Below, in pieces: positions 43,290-51,094 of a stretch of DNA of 64,000 bases (its first letter is position 1; every line of letters starts with the position of its first letter). A program made the position numbers and the translations under genes. This DNA comes from Nonomuraea basaltis (GTDB taxonomy: Bacteria; Actinomycetota; Actinomycetes; Streptosporangiales; Streptosporangiaceae), in contig NZ_VCJS01000021.1 of NCBI RefSeq assembly GCF_005893125.1, positions 1-64,000 on the forward strand, in the 5' to 3' direction. The notes beneath the pieces are model-generated. The model was not told the origin of the DNA. It did no database searches and worked only from the letters and a program-made list of their open reading frames with translations.

Positions 43290-44933
43290 TCACCCGTCGG
43301 CGGCGAGCCCCTTCCGGCCTGTCGACAGTCGCACGGGCAGGATCACTGCCGACGGGTGCTCCGGGTCGTGGTAGACCTCCTGGTGGGCGGTGAGCAGCGT
43401 GTCCGCGGTCGCCCGTGGCCGTCCGGTGCCGGGGTTGCGGGCGAACCGGGGAAAGGCGCCGCTGGAGACCTGTATCCGAATGCGATGACCCCGCTTGAAC
43501 AGGTACGCGGTCGGCCACAGCCGCACCTGTGCGGCGCGGATCTGGTCGGCGCTCGTCAGGCTCAGCAGGCCGTCGCAGATGTTGTACGAGCGGCCGCGCG
43601 GGTCCACGTCGCAGAGGCGGACGAAGACGTCCGCGTAGGGCTGGCTCGAGCGGAAGTAGATCTCGGCGCTGACCTCGCCGATCACCTCGAGGTCGTGCTC
43701 CAGGGCGGAGGTGGTGTAGGTGAGCACGTCCGGGCGGGACTCCAGGGCGGTGTTGTCGACGCGGCCCGTCGTGCCGGTCATCCGGACCCCGCCGACAGCG
43801 GGGGTGGGGTCGACCGGGTCGTACTGGTACCGGTCGGGCCCGGACACGCCGGGTGGTTCGGTCGACAAAGTGGCGCCGGGCTGGAGGTGGTAGCGGTGTG
43901 GCGCATACCCCGCCGGGGGCCAGGAGTCGAAGTCGTGCCAGCTGTCCTCGCCCATCACGTAAAGGCGGACCGGGGCGCGCTGGGCCGGTTGCTCCCCCTT
44001 GGCGTGGGCAAGCCCGAAGTCGGTGGCCTCGCGAACCGCTGTCCCGATCACGTCTGGAGCGGTGTGGGTCCAGGGACCGACGGTCAGGCGTGCGTCGCGC
44101 CCCGCCGCTCGCAACGCCTGGTAGTCGCGGAGCTGGCCGGGCAGGAAGATGTCGAACCAGCCGGCGATCGAGCTGACCGGTACGGTCGTCTCGGGCACCC
44201 GGTGACTGTGGTCGATGCCGGCCCACCGGTCGGCGTCTCGGTCGTGGGCGAGAATGTCCTGGATGTACTCGGATCGGTGACCGAGAGCGGCGATGTCCGA
44301 GCCGGTGAGCGGAATGGTGCGCAACGCCCGCTGCAGTCGCCTGGCACCCAGGCGGTGACGCAACATCGCCCAGCGCCGCTCCTGAGTGGCGACCAGGACG
44401 CCCCAGTCGAAAGGCGTCTCGAGGGAGATCCCGTCGGCGCGCAAGAATTCCATGGTCAGGGCGGACTCACTCACCTGCGGAATCATCGCCTTGACCGAGG
44501 GTGGCAGCCGGTCCGTCATCGCCCATTGCGCGTAGCCGAGGTAGCTCAGCCCGAACAGCACCATCGTGTCGGCGAACCACGGCTGGTTCCCCACCCATTC
44601 CAGCGTGGCCAATCCGTCCTCACGCTCGCAGCGCAGCGGGTCGAGGGTGCCACCGGAGCCGAACGTGCCGCGGGTACTCTGGATCAGGACCTGGAAGCCC
44701 CGCTCGGCCAGCGGCCGGGTCAGGACCGCGCCCAAGGTGCCGCGCCGGCCGTACGGGGTGCGGATGACGACCGTCGGCAGGGCGTCGCCTCCGGCTCGAG
44801 GTGCCCAGCGGTCGGCGAGGAGATCGACACCGTCGGGCATCGGCACTCGAAGGTCGCGGTCGACGATCAACTGTCGGGTGGACGGTGTGGCCAAACGCAA
44901 CATGCGTTGGATGAGATGGCTGGTCAGGTTCAT
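43290..44933 (-). CDS. CocE/NonD-family hydrolase
   Basis: 547 residues from ATG 44933 (GGAAGG upstream on the minus strand; the longer frame to 45047 is Pro-rich and not family-like). Alpha/beta hydrolase with nucleophile Ser130 in FGLSYLGYAQW (G-x-S-Y-x-G), acid region IAGWFDIFLPGQL and His in VGPWTHT. The C-terminal jelly roll (VSAEIYFRSSQPYADVFVRL, FKRGHRIRIQVSSGAFPR) matches X-Pro dipeptidyl-peptidase/cocaine-esterase members. No signal peptide, so it is intracellular. Substrate is likely an ester or acyl amide. Divergent AraC regulator 253 bases away is the probable controller. Confidence 0.9.
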   Translation of the reverse strand: MNLTSHLIQRMLRLATPSTRQLIVDRDLRVPMPDGVDLLADRWAPRAGGDALPTVVIRTPYGRRGTLGAVLTRPLAERGFQVLIQSTRGTFGSGGTLDPLRCEREDGLATLEWVGNQPWFADTMVLFGLSYLGYAQWAMTDRLPPSVKAMIPQVSESALTMEFLRADGISLETPFDWGVLVATQERRWAMLRHRLGARRLQRALRTIPLTGSDIAALGHRSEYIQDILAHDRDADRWAGIDHSHRVPETTVPVSSIAGWFDIFLPGQLRDYQALRAAGRDARLTVGPWTHTAPDVIGTAVREATDFGLAHAKGEQPAQRAPVRLYVMGEDSWHDFDSWPPAGYAPHRYHLQPGATLSTEPPGVSGPDRYQYDPVDPTPAVGGVRMTGTTGRVDNTALESRPDVLTYTTSALEHDLEVIGEVSAEIYFRSSQPYADVFVRLCDVDPRGRSYNICDGLLSLTSADQIRAAQVRLWPTAYLFKRGHRIRIQVSSGAFPRFARNPGTGRPRATADTLLTAHQEVYHDPEHPSAVILPVRLSTGRKGLAADG

Positions 44934-45186
44934 GGTGCGACCTTCCGGAGGCGGGACGGACGACGTGTGGGACCGCGTCTTGTCGGGGGGCGCTGGTTCG
45001 CCATGGGGAGGGCCGTCCGGGCAATGGGGCGGAACCGTTGATGTCACCAGGCGTTTCCTCGCAGCGCGAGGCTATCGGCTGGCCGGCGGCCGAAGTTTCG
45101 TCTTCGTGCACGGAGAGTTTCCTGTCAGCGCACAATTTGCCTGTGAGTGATCCCGCTACCGGGCACTACCCAGGAGGGCGGACGTC

Positions 45187-46185
45187 ATGACGCTGAACAT
45201 CCCGGCGGGTGCAGGCGCCGCTCAATCGCCCGGGAGTGTGCTGCTCACCACGGACTCGGTCGATGGGCGGGACCGCTTCGACTTCTGGCGCGAGGTCGTC
45301 TGCCGGCTGTATCTGGGAATGGAGGTACGCCCGCTGGCCACTGTCGATCACTTCTCCGGCCGCGTGACCACGATGACCGCCGGAGCGGTGCAGCTCACCA
45401 GGGTCAGGGCCCGGCCCACGCCGCATGTGGGCGCTCGTGCCCGCGCCACCATCGCCCGCGATGACGCACCCTATTTCTTGATCGGTGTGACCCTTGCCGG
45501 CACCGGCACGCTCGTTCAGGACGACCGAACGGCTGTCGTGCGCGCCGGCGACTTCGCGATGTACGACAGCACCCGCCCGTGCGTTCTGCAGGTCGAGGGC
45601 GACCTCGAGATGCTCACCCTGCACATTCCGCACATGACGATGTTGGCAGTACTGCCCGGGGCTTCTGCCGCCACCGCCACCGCGATCAACGGACGGGATG
45701 GCAGCGCCGCCCTGATCCATCCGCTGCTCAAGAACCTCTCGGCCACGGCGGACACCGCCTCACCAGTGGTCCAGCGGCATTACGCGACCGCCGCTGTTGA
45801 GCTCATCGCGGCGTCGCTCGCGGAGATCGCCTCGCTGCCCACCGGCGCTCCGCTGCGCACGGCTACCCTCGCGCGGGCACAACAGTACATCGAACAGAAT
45901 CTGTGGGATCCCGATTTGTCACCGGCGGCTGTCGCCCGCGCCGTCTTCGTCTCGCCGCGCCACCTGCAAGCCCTCTTTCACGAGCAGCAGACATCCGTTG
46001 CCCGATACGTGATGAAGCGGCGTCTCGACCGCGCTCACCACGACCTCGCCGACCCCCGCCTGGCACACCTGTCGGTCGCTGACATCGCCACACAGCTCGG
46101 ATTCCGGCGTCCATCTCATTTCGCCTACGTGTTCAGGATGCGGTTCGGCCTCAGCCCGCGCGAACATCGATACAGCGGCCGGTAG
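45187..46185 (+). CDS. AraC-family activator (NphR-like)
   Basis: 332 residues, ATG 45187 with GGAGGGCGG upstream. N-terminal sensing domain of the AraC_binding_2 type (about 20-210: FDFWREVVCRLYLGMEVRPL, VRAGDFAMYDSTRPC), C-terminal AraC HTH pair (about 225-330: LSPAAVARAVFVSPRHLQAL, LSVADIATQLGFRRPSHFAY, FGLSPREHR). This arrangement is typical of NphR, FeaR and similar activators of aromatic-compound catabolism. It is divergent from the CocE-type hydrolase, the likely target. Ligand unknown. Confidence 0.88.
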   Translation: MTLNIPAGAGAAQSPGSVLLTTDSVDGRDRFDFWREVVCRLYLGMEVRPLATVDHFSGRVTTMTAGAVQLTRVRARPTPHVGARARATIARDDAPYFLIGVTLAGTGTLVQDDRTAVVRAGDFAMYDSTRPCVLQVEGDLEMLTLHIPHMTMLAVLPGASAATATAINGRDGSAALIHPLLKNLSATADTASPVVQRHYATAAVELIAASLAEIASLPTGAPLRTATLARAQQYIEQNLWDPDLSPAAVARAVFVSPRHLQALFHEQQTSVARYVMKRRLDRAHHDLADPRLAHLSVADIATQLGFRRPSHFAYVFRMRFGLSPREHRYSGR

Positions 46186-46349
46186 AAACCCAGGCGCCTG
46201 ACTCCGGTCGGCGACACCGCCGAACGAGACATCCCGACAACGTGACCATGGCAGGGCGTGGTAGCTCTTCGTCGCCGTATCGAGGCCGAAGTGGCAGGTA
46301 GGGTCCTAGTGTTCGGCGGCGACGCGCTGCCGGGAAAGGAGTGGGCTGG

Positions 46350-46961
46350 ATGACCAGCGCCGCCACGTCGGCAGATCCGGACGCCGCCGACGCCGCCGCC
46401 CTTGGCGGTCGGATCCGGGAATTGCGCAAGAGGGCGGGACTGACCCTGGACAGCGTCGCCGACGCCGCGCAGATCTCGGCCAGCCTGCTCTCCCGGGTTG
46501 AGCGCGGTGTCGCGCAGCCGTCGCTGCCCACGCTGCGCACCATCGCCCGTGCCCTCGGTGTGCCGATCGCGGAGCTGTTCGAGGGCGAGGACCGGTCAAC
46601 CGCGAACGAACATGACGCGGCCGGGCGGCGGCTCGTCGTGCGGCACGCCGACCGGCGCCGGCTCAAGGTGCCCGACTCGCGTATCCAGTACGAACTCATG
46701 ATTCCCGACCTGGACGGCGCGGTCGAGGTGATCTGGGGGTCGATACCACCGGGCGGCGGGGCCACCCGTCCCTCCTCGCACCCCGGCGAGGAGGTCGTCG
46801 TCGCGTTCACCGGGCACGTCGCCGTCGTGGTCGACGACGAGGAGTTCCTGTTGGCGGCGGGCGACACGATCCGTTTCGACCGGAGTCGCCCGCATCGTCT
46901 GCACAACCCCCGGGCGACAGTCGCGGAGTTCATGCTCATTGTGGCGCCACCATCACGTTAG
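46350..46961 (+). CDS. XRE-family regulator with cupin domain, copy 2
   Basis: 203 residues; ATG 46350 chosen since AAAGGA (46335-46340) is 9 bases upstream, whereas GTG 46341 would be too close. XRE HTH (LGGRIRELRKRAGLTLDSVA, DAAQISASLLSRVERGVAQP) plus C-terminal cupin (HPGEEVVVAFTGHVAVVVDD, DTIRFDRSRPHRLHNP). It differs from copy 1 at 40981 by scattered substitutions; the stretch from GEDRSTA to EVIWG is practically identical at DNA level too. The cupin operon promoter/operator (46989-47031) begins just after it, so it probably controls that unit. Confidence 0.9.
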   Translation: MTSAATSADPDAADAAALGGRIRELRKRAGLTLDSVADAAQISASLLSRVERGVAQPSLPTLRTIARALGVPIAELFEGEDRSTANEHDAAGRRLVVRHADRRRLKVPDSRIQYELMIPDLDGAVEVIWGSIPPGGGATRPSSHPGEEVVVAFTGHVAVVVDDEEFLLAAGDTIRFDRSRPHRLHNPRATVAEFMLIVAPPSR

Positions 46962-46988
46962 ATTGCGTCCGAGCAGGTACTGAAGCTT

Positions 46989-47031
46989 CATGCAATGCTC
47001 CCTTGCATGTCATGCATGTCGGCCCTAGCCT
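46989..47031 (+). promoter_or_regulatory. Promoter and operator of the cupin operon
   Basis: CATGCAA-N7-TTGCATG (46989-47009) is a perfect inverted repeat. Its right half contains the -35 TTGCAT (47003-47008) and TAGCCT (47026-47031) is the -10, 17 bases apart. Same design as 30512-30555. A further CATGCATG lies just after the right half. Confidence 0.75.
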
Positions 47032-47110
47032 GTGACCATGCGGCTTCCGGCCCTCATGTGTGGTCGAGGGCTCCGCGTCAACGTCGCGAGCTAGCAAAGG
47101 AGCTGGCAGC

Positions 47111-47644
47111 ATGCCTGAAACGCCCAATTCGGAGTTTTGGAGAACCCTCAAGCCGATCGAGAATTCGCAGAAGCCGGATGCGCTGCCGGAGGTCTACCTC
47201 TCCAAGGTCGCCACCGATGACGACCGCTACTACGTGCCTTTCACCGAGACCGTCGGGTCACGGCCGCTGTGGATCAACGTCAAGGACAACAGCTGGGCTG
47301 ACATCCTGCGCGCGAAGGAGGCTGGGCTGGTCAACCGGCATTACCACCCGCATGAGGTGTTCGCCTACACCATCTCCGGCAAGTGGGGCTACCTGGAGCG
47401 GCCCTGGACGGCGAGCGCCGGCGACTTCGTCTACGAAGCCCCGGGCGAGGGTCACACGCTGGTTGCCTACGACAGCGGCGAGCCGATGAAAACCTTCTTC
47501 ATCGTCAAGGGTCCGCTCGCCTGGCTGGACGAGAACGGCGACGTCACCGGGATCTTCGACGTCCACGACTACATCGCGATGTGCCGGGAGCACTACGACA
47601 AGGTGGGCATCGGCGCCGACTACGTCAACTCGCTCTTCCGCTGA
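47111..47644 (+). CDS. Cupin of the 2,4'-dihydroxyacetophenone dioxygenase family
   Basis: 177 residues from ATG 47111 (AAAGGAG, 8-base spacing). Cupin with DDDRYYVPFTETVGSRPLWI, AGLVNRHYHPHEVFAYTISG and GDFVYEAPGEGHTLVAYDSG. Candidate iron ligands are His77 and His79 in HYHPHE and His115 in GEGHTLV; the spacing matches the three-His site of the Alcaligenes enzyme (from memory). That enzyme cleaves 2,4'-dihydroxyacetophenone with O2 to 4-hydroxybenzoate and formate. First gene of a three-gene operon with a Zn alcohol dehydrogenase and an SDR, which could make the alpha-hydroxyketone. Confidence 0.85.
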   Translation: MPETPNSEFWRTLKPIENSQKPDALPEVYLSKVATDDDRYYVPFTETVGSRPLWINVKDNSWADILRAKEAGLVNRHYHPHEVFAYTISGKWGYLERPWTASAGDFVYEAPGEGHTLVAYDSGEPMKTFFIVKGPLAWLDENGDVTGIFDVHDYIAMCREHYDKVGIGADYVNSLFR

Positions 47645-47657
47645 TGGGAAAGGCCGC

Positions 47658-48740
47658 GTGACGAGGGCCGCCGTCTGGTACGGAGCGCGCGATGTCCGCG
47701 TCGTCGATGTGGAGTCCCGGGCCACCGGCCCCGGGGAGGTCGCGATCGCGGTGGCATACTGCGGCATCTGCGGTAGCGACCTGCATGAGTACGCTGACGG
47801 ACCGCATGCCATCCCGGTGCACGAACCGCATCCCGAGTCGCGGACGACCGCGCCGATCATCGTCGGCCACGAATTTTGCGGCACGGTGGTCGAAGTCGGG
47901 TCCGGCGTGTCCGGGTTCGCGCCGGGCGACCGGGTCGCGGTGGAGCCACATTACCGCTGCGGCGCGTGTCCCCGATGCCGGAACGGTGAGTACAACATCT
48001 GCCGGCACTTCGGCTTCGCCGGTCTCATGGGCGACGGCGGGATGGCCGAACGGGCCGTCGTTCCCGCCTACATGCTGCACCGCCTACCCGACACGGTCTC
48101 ACTGGAGCAGGCGGCAGTGTTCGAGCCGGCTGCCGTGGCCCTGCACGCCTGGCGGCGGGCGGGCTTCCGCCCGGGCGAGACACTCGCCGTGATCGGCCTC
48201 GGCCCGATCGGGCTTCTCATCGTGATGCTGGCCGTGCGGCACGGCGCGGGCCGCATCATCGCGGCCGACCTCTCCCCGGCCCGGCTCGAGGTCGCCCACG
48301 CCCTGGGTGCAACGGACCTCGTGCCCGCCGAAGATCGGGCTGCCGTGGTTGACCTGATCAGGCAGGCCGCCGACGGTGAAGGCGTGGACGTGGCTTTCGA
48401 AGTCGTCGGCTCCGAGGAGACGCTGCGCACCTGCATGCACGCGACGCGGAGCGGCGGCCGGGTCATGCTGGTCGGCCTGGCCGGGACGGTCAGCATCGAT
48501 GCGTTCGCGATGGTCAACAAGGAGCAGTCGATCATCACCAGCGTGGGTTATCGCGACGTCTACCCCGATCTGATCCGGTTGGTGGAGAAGGGGATGGACC
48601 TCACCGCGATCGTCACCGCCACCATCGCCTTGGAGGACGTCGTGCACGACGGGTTCGAAGCCCTGCTGCGCGGCAGCGACCAGATCAAGATCCTTGTTCG
48701 ACCAAGTGGAGGAAGGCAAGCACATGACCACGGCGGATAG
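47658..48740 (+). CDS. Zinc alcohol dehydrogenase, butanediol-dehydrogenase type
   Basis: 360 residues from GTG 47658, 13 bases after the cupin stop. Zn MDR: catalytic ligands Cys in YCGICGSDLHEYADG, His-Glu in VGHEFCGTVVEVGSGV and the late Glu in VFEPAAVALHAWRR; structural zinc in CGACPRCRNGEYNIC. Rossmann LAVIGLGPIGLLIVMLA. Closest recognisable type: (R,R)-2,3-butanediol or threonine dehydrogenase, acting on vicinal hydroxyls. It would convert a 1,2-diol side chain to the alpha-hydroxyketone that the adjacent cupin cleaves. Overlaps the SDR by 17 bases. Confidence 0.88.
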   Translation: MTRAAVWYGARDVRVVDVESRATGPGEVAIAVAYCGICGSDLHEYADGPHAIPVHEPHPESRTTAPIIVGHEFCGTVVEVGSGVSGFAPGDRVAVEPHYRCGACPRCRNGEYNICRHFGFAGLMGDGGMAERAVVPAYMLHRLPDTVSLEQAAVFEPAAVALHAWRRAGFRPGETLAVIGLGPIGLLIVMLAVRHGAGRIIAADLSPARLEVAHALGATDLVPAEDRAAVVDLIRQAADGEGVDVAFEVVGSEETLRTCMHATRSGGRVMLVGLAGTVSIDAFAMVNKEQSIITSVGYRDVYPDLIRLVEKGMDLTAIVTATIALEDVVHDGFEALLRGSDQIKILVRPSGGRQAHDHGG

Positions 48741-49470
48741 GGCAGGGTTCAACAGCGACCAGTTCGCCGGGCACCCGGTGTTCGTCACCGGCGGCACGTC
48801 GGGGATCGGCGCCGCGACGGCGATGCTGTTCGCCGAACTCGGCGCCGACGTCACGGCTCTCGGCCTCGCCCCCCGGGTCGCCGGCGAGCGACCGGTGCAT
48901 CCGCGGGTACGGGTGATCGAGCACGACGTCCGCGACCACGACGGCCTGGCGCGGCTGATCTCGGCCGAACCGCAGATCGGTGTCCTGGTCAACTGCGCGG
49001 GCGTCAGCCACGACCGCAGGGAGTACGACCTGGACCCCTGGCGCGTGGTGCTGGACGTCAACCTCACCGCCACCATGGTCGCCAGCGAAGCGGCGCGCCC
49101 GGGTCTCGCGAGGGCCGGCGGCTGCGTCGTCAACGTGTCCTCGATGTTCGCCTTCTTCGGCAGCAGGGATCGGCCGGCGTACAGCGCGAGCAAGGGGGGC
49201 GTCTCGCAACTGACCCGGTCGCTCGCCGCGGAGTACGCCCCGGAAGGCATCCGGGTGAATGCCGTTGCGCCGGGGTTCGTGGAGACACAGCTGGCCCGCG
49301 GCTTGCTCGACGATCCGCAGGCCGCCGCGGAACTGCTGCTGCGCATCCCGCTGGGACGGTACGGAAAGCCCCGGGATGTCGCTCAGGTGATCGCGTTTCT
49401 GTGCTCGCCTGCCGCGTCGTACATCTGCGGGGCGGTCTTGCCCGTGGATGGGGGCTATCTCTGCGTTTGA
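48724..49470 (+). CDS. Short-chain dehydrogenase
   Basis: 248 residues from ATG 48724 (GTGGAGGAAGG upstream, overlapping the ADH end). Classical SDR: TGGTSGIGAATAMLFAELGA, NCAGVS, catalytic Ser in VNVSSMFAFFG, YSASKGG, and PVDGGYLCV at the end. The shortened segment after strand 2 (ALGLAPRVAGERP) is like several NAD-linked diol/ketone dehydrogenases. Last gene of the cupin operon; probably another redox step on the same side chain. Confidence 0.9.
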   Translation: MTTADRAGFNSDQFAGHPVFVTGGTSGIGAATAMLFAELGADVTALGLAPRVAGERPVHPRVRVIEHDVRDHDGLARLISAEPQIGVLVNCAGVSHDRREYDLDPWRVVLDVNLTATMVASEAARPGLARAGGCVVNVSSMFAFFGSRDRPAYSASKGGVSQLTRSLAAEYAPEGIRVNAVAPGFVETQLARGLLDDPQAAAELLLRIPLGRYGKPRDVAQVIAFLCSPAASYICGAVLPVDGGYLCV

Positions 49471-49490
49471 TTGCGACCATCACGTTGCGG

Positions 49491-50027
49491 TCAGTGCCTG
49501 CGTTTCGTGGTCGCCGTGGTCGCTCCAGCCATGAGCTTTTCCAGCAGGCCCACCAACGTGACGTGTTCAGCCTCGGTGAGGGTGGCGGCCCAGGCCTGCT
49601 CCCGCTGGTTGTGTGCCCGGAAGGCATCGGTGATGGCGTCACGTCCGGCCGGGGTCAGGGTCAGCGTGATGGCGCGCCCGTCGTGATCGGCCCGCCGGCG
49701 GGATGCCAGACCGGCTCGTTCGAGGGTGTTGACCAGCGCCGAGACGGCAGCGCGGCTCATGCCGGACAATTCGGCGACGCGCTTGGCCTCCATCGGCCCG
49801 GCGAGCCAGAGCACGAACAGCACCCGGAAGCCGGCCCAGCTGAACCCGCGCGGCCGGTGTACCGACGACTCCAGGTCGTAGACGAGGGCGTTGGTCACCC
49901 TGTGCAGGGTGAGCACGAGACGCATCGCATCTGGGTCGATCTCGGGCAGTTCCCGCCTGGTGTGGTCGATCGCGAAGTCGATGAACCCCAGGTAGTCCAG
50001 TTCTTCCGGCAGGGCGGCGCCATTCAT
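49491..50027 (-). CDS. MarR-family regulator
   Basis: 178 residues, ATG 50027. Winged helix: FSWAGFRVLFVLWLAGPMEA, KRVAELSGMSRAAVSALVNT, LERAGLASRRRADHDGRAIT (wing with Asp-x-Arg) and LTPAGRDAITDAF. MarR proteins respond to phenolic ligands. It is divergent from the MBL-FAD hydroxylase operon starting at 50132, with an 18-bp near palindrome in the 104-base gap. It converges on the SDR of the cupin operon with 20 bases between stops. Confidence 0.9.
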   Translation of the reverse strand: MNGAALPEELDYLGFIDFAIDHTRRELPEIDPDAMRLVLTLHRVTNALVYDLESSVHRPRGFSWAGFRVLFVLWLAGPMEAKRVAELSGMSRAAVSALVNTLERAGLASRRRADHDGRAITLTLTPAGRDAITDAFRAHNQREQAWAATLTEAEHVTLVGLLEKLMAGATTATTKRRH

Positions 50028-50097
50028 GTGGCCAAGACTATGGCCTGTGTTCTCCAGGGCTTCCCTGCGAACGCGGTTTGGCGTAGCGTCCAGGAAA

Positions 50098-50115
50098 TAG
50101 TAAAACCTTTGACTA
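50098..50115. promoter_or_regulatory. Probable MarR operator
   Basis: TAGTAAAAC followed directly by CTTTGACTA; seven of nine positions are complementary. It lies 70 bases upstream of the MarR start and 17 bases before the MBL gene. Confidence 0.5.
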
Positions 50116-50131
50116 GACTGGGAGCTGTGTC

Positions 50132-51094
50132 ATGGCGCAGAAGCCTTTCGCCTCGTCCGCCGATCTCGCCGACAAACAGCAGACCCTCGAGGTGTTGGCC
50201 GACGGGGTCTATGCGCTGACGGCGGAGGGCGATCCGAACGTCGGGGCGATCGAAGGCGAGGATTTTCTGGTCTGCTTCGAGGCGCTCGCCACTCCGGTGG
50301 CCGCCCGGGAATGGCTCGCCTTGCTCCGCCAGCACACTGACAAACCGGTCAAGTTTCTCGTGTTGTCGCACTACCATGCGGTGCGGGTGCTCGGTGCCAG
50401 CGCCTTCGACGCCGAGGTGATCGTGGCGCACGAGCGGACACGCGAGTTGATCGCCGAACGCGGCAAGCAGGACTGGGAGTCGGAATACGGCCGGATGCCC
50501 CGACTGTTCAAGGAGCCCGCCTCGATTCCGGGATTGACTTGGCCCACTGCCACGTTCGCGGATCGGTTCACCATCGATCTCGGCGGCGCTCGGGGTGATC
50601 TGGTGCTGCAGTACTGCGGGCGCGGGCACACCGAGGGCGACATCGTGGCGTGGCTGCCCCGACAGCGGATCCTCTTCGCCGGTGACCTGGTGGAGGCCCA
50701 CGCGGCGTTGTACACCGGCGACGCGTTCCACCGGGACTGGTCGACCGGGACGCTGGACGCGGTCGCCGCCTTCGGCGCCGAGACACTCGTCGGCGGGCGC
50801 GGCGCGGTGGCGTCCGGGCGAGACGCGGTGGACGCGGCGATCGGGCAGACCCGGCACTTCCTGCAGGTGATGCTGCGTGAAGTCGGCGCCGTGCGGCAGC
50901 GAGGTGGCACGGTGAAGGAGGCGTTCGAGGCGACCCACGCCGCCCTCGTCGATCAGTACGGCGGCTGGCCCATCTTCGAACACTGCCTGCCGTTCGACGT
51001 GTCCCGGCTCTGGGACGAGATGTCCGGCATCGAACGGCCGCGCATCTGGACCGGGGAACGCGACCGCGCCGTGTGGCAGGAATTGCAGGACTGA
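50132..51094 (+). CDS. MBL-fold protein with altered metal motif
   Basis: 320 residues from ATG 50132. Metallo-beta-lactamase fold: VLADGVYALTAEGDPNVGAI, FLVLSHYHAVRVLGASAFDA, QYCGRGHTEGDIVAWLPRQR, ILFAGDLVEAHAALYTGD. The first metal motif, normally H-x-H-x-D-H, is here His80-Tyr-His82-Ala-Val-Arg, so the Asp and third His are missing; the later His and Asp are present. It may bind one metal or act as lactonase or quinol-handling protein. Found with an FAD hydroxylase (4-base overlap) and a homogentisate-dioxygenase remnant, so a role in aromatic ring degradation is likely. Confidence 0.85.
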   Translation: MAQKPFASSADLADKQQTLEVLADGVYALTAEGDPNVGAIEGEDFLVCFEALATPVAAREWLALLRQHTDKPVKFLVLSHYHAVRVLGASAFDAEVIVAHERTRELIAERGKQDWESEYGRMPRLFKEPASIPGLTWPTATFADRFTIDLGGARGDLVLQYCGRGHTEGDIVAWLPRQRILFAGDLVEAHAALYTGDAFHRDWSTGTLDAVAAFGAETLVGGRGAVASGRDAVDAAIGQTRHFLQVMLREVGAVRQRGGTVKEAFEATHAALVDQYGGWPIFEHCLPFDVSRLWDEMSGIERPRIWTGERDRAVWQELQD

